From assembly GCF_902167145.1 (NCBI RefSeq), contig NC_050097.1:171956923-172020922 (forward strand): a DNA stretch of 64,000 bases, written 5' to 3'. The notes below the pieces were generated by a model, which saw only the letters and a program-made list of their open reading frames with translations, was not told where the DNA came from and searched no databases. The position numbers and the translations under genes are program-made. This document shows positions 45,301 through 54,981 of the stretch, piece by piece. Positions within the stretch are counted from its first letter, which is position 1; every line of letters starts with the position of its first letter. Source of the stretch: Zea mays. Its lineage: Eukaryota; Streptophyta; Magnoliopsida; Poales; Poaceae.

Positions 45301-45504
45301 CGACGTCGATCCTTTGCAGTGGGAGATCTCGTCCTCCGCCGAATTCTAATGGGGGAGGGACGACACAAGTTGTCACCTCTATGGGAGGGACCATTCATAG
45401 TAGCAGAAGTCACTCGGCCGGGATCATATCGCCTCACTCAGATGGACGGCACGGAAATTGGGAACTCATGGAACATAGAACACCTCAGGAAGTTTTACCC
45501 CTAG
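42320..45504 (+). pseudogene. pol: Element C pol: RT, RNase H, second RNase H, integrase
   Basis: RT begins after stops at 42344 and 42449 and contains WRMCVDY (42599-42619) and YVDDVV (42905-42922). The first RNase H region follows to 43777. TGA at 43778-43780 precedes MYFDGS, the start of the archaeal-type second RNase H (43781-44170), the Tat-clade signature. A frameshift near 44490 separates this from integrase (zinc-finger remnant, then GLDMIGP near 44659, TDLGSNF near 44842 and VERANG near 44950). The second catalytic D is retained, but the usual N after it is L. The C-terminal domain ends KFYP at 45504. All domains are present, but no single frame encodes them. Confidence 0.9.
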
Positions 45505-45613
45505 CTGTATTTCAAAAGCTATCGGGACGACAATGTACTCTGTAAACTGGGAAATATATCATCAATGAAAAGGCCTCAAGAATACTCAAATTGTTCATGG
45601 TCGACCGACATTC

Positions 45614-46240
45614 TTACTTAACTCGGGGTGACCACTATGCCCTGCTAACGGAGCAATCGGCTTAAGTCGGCAACGACTTAAGACGGTGCAACATGCTCGC
45701 GCTTACTTAACTCGGGGTGACCACTATGCCCTGCTAACGGAGCAATCGACTTAAGTCGGCAACAACTTAAGACGGTGCAACATGCTCGCGCTTACTTAAC
45801 TCGGGGTGACCACTATGCCCTGCTAACGGAGCAATCAGCTTAAGTCGGCAACAACTTAAGATGGTGCAACATGCTCGCGCTTACTTAACTCGGGGTGACC
45901 ACTATGCCCTGCTAACGGAGCAATCGGCTTAAGTCGGCAACGACTTAAGACAGTGCAACATGCTCGCGCTTACTTAACTCGGGGTGACCACTATGCCCTG
46001 CTAACGGAGCAATCGGCTTAAGTCGGCAACAACTTAAGACGGTGCAACATTCTCGCGCTTACTTAACTCGGGGTGACCACTATGCCCTGCTAACGGAGCA
46101 ATCGGCTTAAGTCGGCGATGACTTAAGACGGTGCCATATGCTCGCGCTTGCTTAACTCGGGGTGGCCACTAAACCACACTCACAGAGCGATCGGTTTGAG
46201 TTAATATTAACTTAAACTGGCGCAGCACACTCGGCGCACA
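45614..46240 (+). repeat. 89-bp tandem repeats with hairpins, element C
   Basis: Six near-identical copies start at 45614, 45703, 45792, 45881, 45970 and 46059; a degenerate seventh starts at 46148. Each begins TTACTTAACTCGGGGTGACC and contains arms CTTAAGTCG and CGACTTAAG around GCAA. Copies 1 and 4 form a perfect 9-bp stem; other copies have one or two changes in the stem or loop. The array lies between the pol stop and the convergent 3' end of the antisense gene. Confidence 0.95.
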
Positions 46241-46440
46241 TACAGTTACTCATCTAGGGGCAGCCTCTATGTCCCATGAAGAAGTCTCGAAATCATCACG
46301 CAACATTTTACTTCTACAAATTTAGATATTGCTGAATTCTAAACAATAGGAGAATAATAGTAGCATTCAATATTAAGCAGGTGTCCTCTAACAAAATATC
46401 CGAGCACATTAACCACGCGCTCAAAGCACGCAATGTTTTT

Positions 46441-49400
46441 CTATTTTGCAACATTCTTCTCAGGAGCAACCGACGAAGAAGGGCGACTTGAGGAATCAGG
46501 AGCAGCGTTCACATCAGCCCTTATGTCGTCGGGGACAACCACACCAGGTCTCCTCATCAAGATCCGCCCTACGCGAATGGCTTTATCCATAGCTCTGTCG
46601 CGCTGGGCCCTCAGAGTAGCGGAAGTTTCTTCAGCAACCTTGATAGCCAACTGAGCGGTCTCTAGCTCCTGGGCGATGGACTTCTTGGAAGCACGCAGTT
46701 CCTTGATGACAGCATCTTTAGCCGATATCAACTGCCTGAGGAGAATCACGTCGTCCAAGGATTCCTGCAGCTTATAACGATGATTGTCTAACTCCTACAT
46801 GGTAAAGCGATGACTCCTCTCCAGGATGGTCAACGAGTTGCTGGAGTAACGATATAGTCTGTCAAGATTGTCACGAGAAGTAACAAGGGCACATTTTTCT
46901 TCCTGCAAACAAGAATTAGCTTCTTCAAATATCAAGCAAGCAATAAGAACATGGCAAAGCAAAGCCTGGATTCACAGGTCACCTTTTAGAATCGAGCTGA
47001 GCGCGGAGAGCAGAGTTCAGCATGTTAGCATCATTCAGAGCAGCAGAAACCTGGGCCAGCTCAGTCTAGCTTTGGGAATACTTTTCCTCAAGAGCAGAGC
47101 ACCGCCGGACCAGTTCAGCCTGACTTTGAGAATGTTTTTCTTCAAAAACAAAATACTGCCGAGCCATATCTGGCGAGAAACAGTCAAGCAAAAGGGTTAA
47201 AGTAAGAAGCAGTTTAATAAGGTAGCCAAAAGGAAGCAGAAAAGCACTAACCAGCATTTGCCGCCTCTAAGTCAGAAACACGCTGTTGAAGCAGTACCGG
47301 ATTCCAACGCGCCAGAGACGAAGCTCCTTCTAGAACAGAAGCACCCTGCAACCTCAGCTGACTAGCCATCCCGTCCACCAATGCCTGATATTAAGAACAG
47401 ATGAGTATAATAACATCAGTTTATCCGGTGTAAAAGTCAAACTAGAATAGACCATAATACCTGGAGGTTGGAGAAGAATGAGGGGACCCCCAAATCGTGA
47501 GAGATCAACTAATGGCTCGGTGAAGGATCACCACCCGGAGCAACTTGCAATGAACCAGCAGGAACCAATTCAGTGTCATCAGCAGAACCCAGAACTTTGT
47601 CGTCGGGTACGCTGGCCTCTAAAGTGACTCCTTGGCCAAAGGCTTGGGCTACCACCATGCAACCAGAGTGTGGAGGAGAAGACCCTACATGAACATCCAT
47701 GGAAGTGCAAGAGGGAGAACCCGCTCGGACACCCTCGGGGGCTGGGCCATAGTTTGCGCTACCCATTCGAGCTGGATCGTCTCCGGCAACACCCTCGGGG
47801 GCTGGGTTGCAGCTTGCGCTACCCATCCGAGCCGAATCATCCCCGGCAACACCCTCGGGGGCTGGGTAAGCGCCAACACCATCCTTGAGGGCCGAGTTCT
47901 CTGCAGCAGCCACCTCTAAGGCTGAAGGTCCCTCAGTCACTTCCATGGGAGCGGGGCAATCCAAGTCAGCTTCCTGACCCTCAAGACCGCGCTCCAAGGT
48001 CGATGAGGCGCGGGACGCTGCCCAGGATGATCCCAACCCGGTGTCGAGCACATCAGCACAAACATCCATCGCGTCACCATCTGCCGGTTCTGATAACAGA
48101 TCCTCTGGAACCATATCTTCAAGAGTTTGATCAAAGTTCGCCAGAGACAATTCTTGTAGACCAATGAGGGCAGACAAAGCAGGAGAAGGAACTCCACTAC
48201 TTTCCCCACTGGCTATGTAGCGTCGACTGTTCTTCCGAATAAGAGGGATTTCATCTTCTTCCTCCTCCTCATCTTCATCAGCAACACGGACAGCACACCC
48301 ATTGGGGTCAGCGTCAGATGGGTCACGTCCATTGGGATCAGCTTCAGTAAATTCAGGCACGGGCACTTCCTCAGCAGCAGGAGCCGAAGGACCAGCATTC
48401 CGATCCAAGCTAGACACTCGCCGAAGACGTCTCTTCTTTTTTTTTTCTGCCCATCAGCAGGAGAAGCAGGCTGATTGGCTCGGCAAGGACGTTTCGGGCA
48501 AACACTAACAGGCCTCTGAATATCCAAGGCTTTACTAGCTTCTGGGAGAGGTGCCACCGCCAATGTTCCAGCAGGAGCGGCATCAGAAGAATCCTCGGCT
48601 AACATATCAAGCATAGCACTTATCTCTACATCACCAGGATCCAAAGGCACCTCAAAGTGAACCTGTCGTTCATCATCAGGAATTTCTTCAAGCAAAGCAA
48701 CCAAAGCACTAACTTCTTTGGCAGAGGGTCGTACTCTAAGGCCCAAACCACCATCACCAGCAGGAGGATTTGACACGAAATGGGTAAAGGCCTTGGAAGG
48801 AGGCAAGTTCCAGGCCGAGTAGGCAACAGGGGCACCAACATTTGATACCTTGCCTCTGTGTATCATTTCGAGCCGGCTCACCAAGTCCACAGCAGGAATT
48901 CTTCTATTGGTGACCCGGGTGGAGTCAGCTAGGCCTCGGTACAGATAGGCCGGGTATGCCCTGTCCTTCAATGGCTGAATATTCTTGAAGACAAAGTCAG
49001 TAACCACAACCTCTGTAGTTAGACCCGTTTCCTTCAACAATCCAACTTCAGCTAGCAGAACTCCTGCCTCAGCCACATCCTGGTCTGTGGGGGATTCGGT
49101 CCAGCTCGGAGTGCGAACATCCGGCTGTCTCCCTGACCGTGGGGGGAGAGAATTTCCATGATTCTCAACGATAAACCACTCCAAGCGCCATCCTTTAATG
49201 CTGTCCTTGAGGGGGATGTCGAGATAATCAGTCTTCCTTTCGCGGCGCATCTCCAAGCTCGCGCCCCCCACCAGCTGATGCTGTCCTCCGGCCATCCCAG
49301 ACCGACAGTGATACAAATACTTCCACAGACCAAAGTGTGGCAGGATGCCAAGAAAAGCCTCACATAAATGAACAAAGATGGAGATTTGCAGAATAGAATT

Positions 49401-49721
49401 GGGGTTCAGATGGGTCAGATTCAAGTGATAGAAATCAAGAAGATCGCGGAAAAAGGGGGAAATCGGAAGAGCAAGACCGCGGAGAAGAAAAGGAACATAA
49501 ACAACGGATTCGTGGGTGTCCTCTGTTGGAACAGTGACCCCGTGGCAAATCCGCCAAGAACAGAGCTCTTTCGAAGGAAGAACTCCGATGGACACGAGAT
49601 GGAGAAGATCAGACTCAGAAACAACAGACATATGGTTACCTACGAAAGGCAACTGGCTGTTGGGATCGATGGGGGGAATGACAGCAACGGATGAACTTGA
49701 TGCTTTCCGCTTAGGCACCAT
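46441..49721 (-). pseudogene. Antisense multi-exon gene in element C (Grande gene23-like)
   Basis: Antisense to gag-pol, this reads as exons 49721-47461, 47384-47252, 47169-46983 and 46902-46441. The introns are 76, 82 and 80 bp, with GTATTA...TCAG, GTTAGT...CCAG and GTGACC...GCAG borders. Exon 1 starts MVPKRKASSSS and contains a domain resembling the 'putative gypsy type transposon' family (Pfam PF04195, from memory): LPFVGNHMSVVSESDLLHL, then a PISPFFRDLLDFYHL and GILPHFGLWKYLY core. A basic KKKRR tract, an acidic stretch and repeated Gly/Pro/Ala-rich units follow. Exons 2-4 encode a coiled coil (for example LETAQLAIKVAEETSATLRA). Breaks: a frameshift at an A10 run (48437-48446), TAG at 47509, 47066 and 46795, and a phase mismatch at the last junction. 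Its function is unknown. An in-frame ATG at 49922 is possible but less likely. Confidence 0.7.
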
Positions 49722-49882
49722 CTCAATCTTGCTAGCAAGCGGAGCGGAAGCAGTATCGCACGAGCGCAAAGAGGGCTTGGATGCAGAAAAGCAAGAACTA
49801 GGGCACGGAAAGCAGAGGCGCGCAACAATGCAGTGCATATGGGGTTTTCCTGGGCCATATACCGTTTCCAGAAAGCGCCCAG

Positions 49883-50077
49883 TCATCACCCGACGGTTAT
49901 TTTTAAAATGCTGGCCTGCCATGTCATCACTCAGCTGCTATTCCTAAAAAAGCTGGCGTGCCATGTCATCACTCGGCCGTTATTTCCAAAACGGCCGACG
50001 CGGCCCATTCTAACTCGGCTGTTACCTCTAAAACGCCGACATCACCATTAGTCACTCGGCTGTTACCTCTAAATCAC
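49883..50077 (-). repeat. Five about 41-bp direct repeats upstream of the antisense gene
   Basis: Units start at 49883, 49924, 49966, 50009 and 50049. Each has CACTCGG(C/G)(C/T)GTTA-like text followed by an A-rich stretch; the first three end near GCCATG or GCCCAT. They sit directly upstream of the antisense ORF start, where promoter elements would be expected. Confidence 0.7.
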
Positions 50078-50140
50078 TTTTCATTATAAAGGGAAGTTGC
50101 AGAACTTACAAATCAACTCGTTATGAGTTGATGACCTCCC

Positions 50141-50262
50141 TACTACTACATTACACTTCACTACTCTATACTACTAATTACTACTACATTACGCTTCACT
50201 ACTCTATACTACTAACTACTACTACATTATTTCATTATACTACTTCTAATCTATACTAACAT
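50141..50262. repeat. Low-complexity CTACTA repeats, element C
   Basis: About 2.5 copies of a 45-bp unit containing CTACTACATTAC(A/G)CTTCACT and CTCTATACTACTAA. Pyrimidine/adenine-rich and non-coding. It lies between the two antisense ORFs. Confidence 0.75.
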
Positions 50263-50280
50263 TTAAAAAACCAGTGACAT

Positions 50281-50736
50281 CTAGCCACTGGCCTTGTTGC
50301 TGCCCTTGCTGCTGCCCTTGCTGCCGCTGCCATTGCCGCCCTTGCTGCCGCCGTCGCCGCCCCTGCCGTTGTCGCCGCCGCTACCACCGTCGCCTCCGTC
50401 GTCGCCGTCATCACCGCCATCGCCGCCACTGCTCTCCTCGAACGAGTCCGAGGAGTCCTCCTCGTCTAAGGAGTACTCCGACTCACCCGAGCCCTCGACC
50501 CCGGAGCGCTCGACGGCCCGGATGTAGGTCCAGACCTCCGCAGCAATCCCCTGGGAGTCGTCTGAATCATCAGACGACGCCGGGGGAGAGACGGGAGCCG
50601 GAGATCCCTCGGACTCGGAGGAGAACTCCTCCTCCGAGTACTCCGAGTCGCCGAAGTCCTCCGAAGGAGGAGTCGGCTCACGTTTGCGCTTGTCACCAGA
50701 GCGAGAAGAACCACTACCTTTTTTATTCTTGCCCAT
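50281..50736 (-). CDS. Small acidic Ser/Gly-rich antisense ORF in element C
   Basis: An intact 151-codon minus-strand ORF starting MGKNKKGSGSS at 50736. The order is a short basic N terminus (KNKK, DKRKRE), acidic Ser/Glu blocks (SEYSEEEFSSESEG, and SEYSLDEEDSSDSFEE), and a Gly/Asp-rich then Gly/Ser/Lys-rich tail from about residue 105. An in-frame ATG at 50811 would add 25 hydrophobic residues, but it overlaps the TATA box, so 50736 is preferred. A CTATAAATAG box lies 75-84 bp upstream. It could be a separate gene or the first exon of the antisense gene at 46441-49721; no domain is recognised. The repetitive composition warns that it may be a long chance frame, but three acidic blocks in one open frame argue against that. 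Confidence 0.5.
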   Translation of the reverse strand: MGKNKKGSGSSRSGDKRKREPTPPSEDFGDSEYSEEEFSSESEGSPAPVSPPASSDDSDDSQGIAAEVWTYIRAVERSGVEGSGESEYSLDEEDSSDSFEESSGGDGGDDGDDGGDGGSGGDNGRGGDGGSKGGNGSGSKGSSKGSNKASG

Positions 50737-50810
50737 GGTGGCAGTGGAGGGAAGAAGAGGAGAGTAAACAAGCAGTAAGAGATGTGAAAAAAACCGGAGA
50801 AGCAAAGGCA

Positions 50811-50820
50811 CTATTTATAG
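50811..50820 (-). promoter_or_regulatory. TATA box for antisense transcription in element C
   Basis: The minus strand reads CTATAAATAG, a canonical plant TATA box, 75 bp upstream of the ATG at 50736. It points away from the 3' LTR, into the antisense ORFs. Confidence 0.55.
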
Positions 50821-51840
50821 AAGAAGAAGGCAAACACTCACCTCCTACCATGGTCACTGAACAGTCGCAAAAATTCAATATGCACTTCAAACCGTCTGAA
50901 GACACGTCAGGCGGCTGACGCCGCTTCACGCAACACAACACCCATTGGGACTCCAGTCAACTGCGCGAGCGATATGATTACACCCGCGATCACATCAAAT
51001 TACTACTCAGAAGCAGTTTGCTAAAACACTCAGCGTACCAAGCCGTCCCTTGCCTACACCCATTGGGGGGGACGCCCAGGAATTATCAGTATATTTTTCA
51101 AAACTGTCACATCCGTGCAGTGCATGCAATGAATACCTCAAGACAAAAGTGAGATATCAGTAAGGATCAAAGGAAAGCCAAATATAGCCGGTGAAGTACA
51201 AGTCTGATCGACAGAAGAGACATGAAGACTAGCCAGGGGACGTCTATCGAACGTCCAATCAGTTGCAGATCAAATAAATTGCACCACCTAGCAAGATATG
51301 GGCAGATCATGAACTCGGCCTCAAAGACAAAATACATGCTGACCTCTAAAGCATAATATCAATAACATAATGCTGACTTCTAAGGCATTCGGCAATAAAA
51401 GAGGGTGATCCTCAGAAAAAGGGCACGAAATGAAGACCTTTGAGTGGATTATTTTCAAAAATCCACTCGAAGCTCGGGGGCTACACCCATTGGGTGCACC
51501 TTTGGTGCACCTAATGAATCGTCATCTCAGATCAAGACAATGCTGACCTCTAAAGCATAGGGCAAGATCAAAACAAAGCTGACCTCCGACGAAGTACAAG
51601 TGGAAAATAAAAGTGGTTTCTAATGATACTCGAAGTGAAGACCTTCGAGTGGATTGTCTGCAAAAATCCACTCGAAGCTCGGGGGCTACACCCACTTTGG
51701 TGCACCCAATGAAGTTCGACAGTAAGAAATCGTTTTTACCGGATTACCCAGAAAGCACTTCCTGTTACAAACAAAGACTGCAAGCTGGACCTGGGATCTT
51801 TGGGCCGATTATTTCAAAATCAACCCAAAGATCGGGGGCT
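50821..51840 (+). other. Element C 3' non-coding region with duplicated polypurine-tract block
   Basis: No ORF. A block ending CGAAGCTCGGGGGCTACACC occurs at about 51426-51505 and again at 51636-51711; each has GAAGACCTTTGAGTGGAT or a one-base variant. The true polypurine tract AAAGATCGGGGGCT abuts the LTR at 51827-51840. ACACCCATTGGG recurs near 50938, 51056 and 51484. Confidence 0.75.
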
Positions 51841-52458
51841 TGTGGGGGACAGATATCCCCCGGGTCCACTGGAAGGATAAAAGACTTCACAAAAGGCCCA
51901 GGGGCCCAGTAAATCATAAGGTCATCCCTTCGTGGGCCTGGGGAGGAACGACCGGTGAAGAAGATTGACACAAGGCCGGATTGGTGCAAGCCCAGACGGC
52001 CCAATGACTTCGAGCGAGTAATCACAACGGTGACCCGACCTTCCCGCGCTGGAACCCCGTACAACGGAACCAAGCGAGGATGGGTCGGTGGAACTATAGG
52101 GGGATAGATTCAATTGGTTCACTATCATTTAGGCGCATGCTGTTATCATATCCACATGTAATGCCCCACGGTCGAATATATAAGGCCTAGGGGGCACCCC
52201 TTCAGAACGATCGATCTCACTACCCAGCCATCTACCCCAACTCTCTACGTTCCTCGCACTAGAGAGTTCCCTTCTAATCCACCACATAAAACATTCCCGC
52301 CAGGACGTAGGGTGTTACGCATCTCTAAGCGGCCCGAACCTGTACACCATTGTTCACAGTTTCTCGTGCACCCTGCACGAACCATCGAGCTACAATCGGT
52401 AACACCGTCCTACTCCTAAAAAACACCTTGAGGGGCAACCCCACCCAAAACACCGACA
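51841..52458 (+). repeat. Element C 3' LTR
   Basis: 618 bp, TGTGGGGGACAG...CACCGACA. It lacks 14 bp (GGGTGTGCGGTCGG) present near the end of the 5' LTR. Confidence 0.93.
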
Positions 52459-52467
52459 GATACCAAT

Positions 52468-52817
52468 TGAGAGCACCTAGAGGGTGGTGAATAGGTGATC
52501 CTCCATGGTGAATTATAGTCGCGGCGCCCTCAGCATTTTCCCGAGAGCAGCCTGTTCGCTAGGGCACCAGTCGGTGCACTGTCCGGTGCACCGCAGGCTG
52601 GTGCAAGTTCTCCAATTCGATTTCTCTCACTTTGAAAAGATTCCTTGCACTTAGTAGAATAATGTTAGTACCAAAAACAATTTACTAAGGCTAGAATCGT
52701 ACCTTGCTTTTCCATTTGCATCTCTTTAAGCCTCAACTCATATTTTGACAAGACAATATATGTGTTGAACATCTAATCACCAAAACATACTAGAAATGGC
52801 CCAAAGGCACAGTTCCC
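52468..52817 (-). repeat. Element A 5' LTR, internally deleted
   Basis: A 350-bp remnant of the 1267-bp LTR. After TGAGAGCACCTAGAGGG it jumps at about 52505 to sequence equivalent to 7600 onward, losing about 900 bp including the TATA region. The right end stops at CAGTTCCC without the terminal TTTCA. Element C separates it from the rest of element A. Confidence 0.82.
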
Positions 52818-54229
52818 AAAGGCACATCTCTAGCATTCGAGATTGTTCCACGAGTGACCAGGACCGTTCCTGGAGGGAGGCGAGGTGTGCTGCCGCCCCG
52901 ACCCACCGTTCCGTGGGGCCCCATCTTCAGTAGGTCAAATCAACAACGTATTACTATTATATATTGGGTTTTTAATTTAACTCTCGTATGGTCTTTGCGA
53001 TAAGTAACCAGTTTAGACTGCTTGGCCCACGCTGCACACACATGCAATTTATGTGTCTCGTCTTTTCTGTCACCTTGCGGTTGTCGTGTGGCACCACCCA
53101 TTAGCAGATTGCTTGAAACGAGTTTGCGACGCACAGAGACTGTTGCATTATTAGAAAGGAACTTTTCAAAGTTGAAATTGCTGAAGAATTATTTAAGTCT
53201 AAAATATAACAAGTAAGACTAAATTGTTTGGCTGCTTTATATGTCGAGAAGATATTAATAGACAAACTTGATATTGATGTCGTCTAATTACTTCACATCG
53301 AAACATATTAGAAGAAAAATTTAAGATGACAATATATTATGTTTTTTTACATGAGATGAATATTTTTATAAGTGTTTGAGTATTTATTAGTAACATATAT
53401 TATATATTGTAACAACAAGCCCTCTACTTTAAGTCTCGGTCTGGACTTCGATTTCTGAGGAACGACCCCGCGAGTGACATTGGGTGCATACTACGTCACA
53501 TGCAAAGCACGTAGACCTATTTCCCTCTCTTTAGAATTGGACCGTTACTCTATATATATAGGTCGTTACCTTATTAGTAGGCTGTTACCTCACAGATGGC
53601 CCGATCTTTACCTCACAGATGGCCAGTGAGAAACTATCTAAACCCAACACGACATGAAGTCACACGTAACACAACGCTCCACGTAGAACCACCCCACTAC
53701 CTAAATGAGGATGAACGACCGCGCGAGCTATAAAAAGAAAATCTGGCTCATTTTCAACTCGTACCTTTCTAGGCCCTATATAAGATAAATTGTAATATTT
53801 ATTTTTATATGTTGTCGCAATGCACAAGCATTATACTAGTGTGGTTTTATTTAGCACTGAAAATTCTAATATTTTTCTATTTACCGCAGGTTTTTATCTC
53901 GTCGCTTATTCGACACTTCCAATGGTTTTGTTTGCCTCTTCCGTTAAAAGAATACCTGGGGTAGGAGAGAAAAACCAAGATACCTTGTTTGTCCATTTTA
54001 ATTGCCGCATGACAAAAATAACTAGTCTCCAAAAGACTAGCTAGATTACTTTATAATGGTAATTTTGGTTATTATTAGAAGAAAAATGTCTCCAATAGAC
54101 TATTAAATGGCTCTCTTCAAATTTAATAGCTCCTCATCCCTCCACGACTCCACCTTCGCTCTCTATTTTTGGATAGTCTGCTTCAATCGCCATTAAGTCT
54201 GTTGGTTTTCAGCGTCTGTTGTACCAACC
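52818..54229. other. Intergenic DNA, no gene seen
   Basis: Mixed AT-rich DNA with one GC-rich patch (52850-52930) that could be a captured exon fragment but matches nothing I recognise. TATA-like boxes (53550, 53772) have no ORF behind them. GTTGTCGCAATGCACAAGCA at 53813-53832 resembles a common maize repeat end. Confidence 0.45.
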
Positions 54230-54885
54230 CATATTTTTTATAAAATCTATTTTATAGAGTAGTTACATAAGTAATTTAGCTAATATTTTTGGCTAATCTC
54301 TTAGAGAAGAACAAATCGCAAAGCAAATCGAAAACACACATAAAGAGAGACACGCAATTTGTTTGACTGGAGTTTGATTCCAAAGAACTTGTGTCTATAT
54401 TGAGATGTCTCTTTTAACCCTCTTAAGGGATCGCAATGATCAAGCTTGATCCCTCAGATCTTTGATGATGAGAGACAGAGTCTCCACATGGTACTCCACA
54501 AGTTAGAGCCTCTTGTTAGCCTTTATAATAGAGAAACACCAACACAAGAGTAGGAACACAACAACACAACACCAAAAATGCACACTCTCTACAATGACTA
54601 TCTCTACTCAATGGGGTGCTCAGATTTCTCAGAACAATGACTATCTATACTCAAATGGGGTGCTTGGATCTCTCAGAATGGCTTGAAGATGTTGCACAAG
54701 TGTTTGGGAATGAAGCAAAGCTCAAATGGTGATTGGTGTGTCTAATGGACTATTTGGGGGTATTAATAGTTCCAAACCCCTCAAAGAGTCGTTGAATTCA
54801 TTACTGAAATTATGCTTTTCTTGGGTGCACTAGACTGGTCCGATGTACCACCAGACCTCCTCTGACTGTGGAATCAACGAGATAC
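54230..54885 (-). repeat. Probable copia LTR remnant
   Basis: The plus-strand order (antisense to a copia LTR) is GGGGGTATTAATAGTTCCAAA, then AGAGTCGTTG, then GGTCCGATGTACCACCAGAC. It parallels the LTRs of elements A and B, in which a TATA/leader block is followed by TCCGGTG-type motifs. It ends where plastid DNA begins. Termini were not resolved. Confidence 0.45.
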
Positions 54886-54894
54886 TGATTGTAT

Positions 54895-54981
54895 GGAAAG
54901 AGAGGGATTCGAACCCATGGTAAACAAAAGTCTACATAGCAGTTCGAATGCTACACCTTGAAACCGCTCGACCATCTCTCC
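54895..54981 (-). tRNA. trnS-GGA: Plastid-derived tRNA-Ser copy, anticodon CGA
   Basis: An 87-bp tRNA with variable arm. Acceptor GGAGAGA pairs with TCTTTCC, using one G-T pair. The anticodon stem TAGCA/TGCTA encloses TTCGAAC, so the anticodon is CGA, where plastid trnS has GGA (from memory). The T arm has GGTTCGAATCC. It still reads a serine codon (UCG). Eukaryotic A box (TGGTCGAGCGG) and B box are both good, but no TTTT terminator follows closely. It is probably an inert copy. Confidence 0.75.

Larger units (their letters stand above)
38797..52458 (+). mobile_element. Element C: Grande-like Tat-clade Ty3/gypsy element
   Basis: A 13,662-bp plus-strand element flanked by GATAC at 38792-38796 and 52459-52463. 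LTRs are 38797-39428 (632 bp) and 51841-52458 (618 bp). They differ by about 23 substitutions (mostly transitions) and one 14-bp indel. Size, LTR length, post-pol tandem repeats, antisense ORF and the second RNase H match Grande, which is known for an antisense gene downstream of pol. The gag-pol frame has several nonsense codons and frameshifts, so this copy is not autonomous. It was inserted inside the primer-binding site of element A. Confidence 0.9.
6644..52817 (-). mobile_element. Element A: old Ty1/copia (Ji-like Sirevirus), split by four insertions
   Basis: One minus-strand copia element spans 46 kb because four elements landed in it. Removing them leaves roughly 8 kb: 3' LTR (6644-7850 plus 19333-19392), pol in pieces (20184-21352 and 24850-26875), gag in pieces (26876-27529 and 37007-38751), and a 5' LTR remnant (52468-52817). 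The LTR runs from TGAAAGGGAAATG (minus strand at 19392) to GGTGCTCTCA at 6644. The polypurine tract AGAAAGGGGGAGAC abuts it on the minus strand. The GCAGG flank at 6639-6643 finds no partner at the right end, which looks truncated. The coding regions carry many stops and frameshifts, so it is dead. The Ji-like label rests on recall of LTR termini; membership of the Opie/Ji group is safer than the exact family. Confidence 0.85.
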
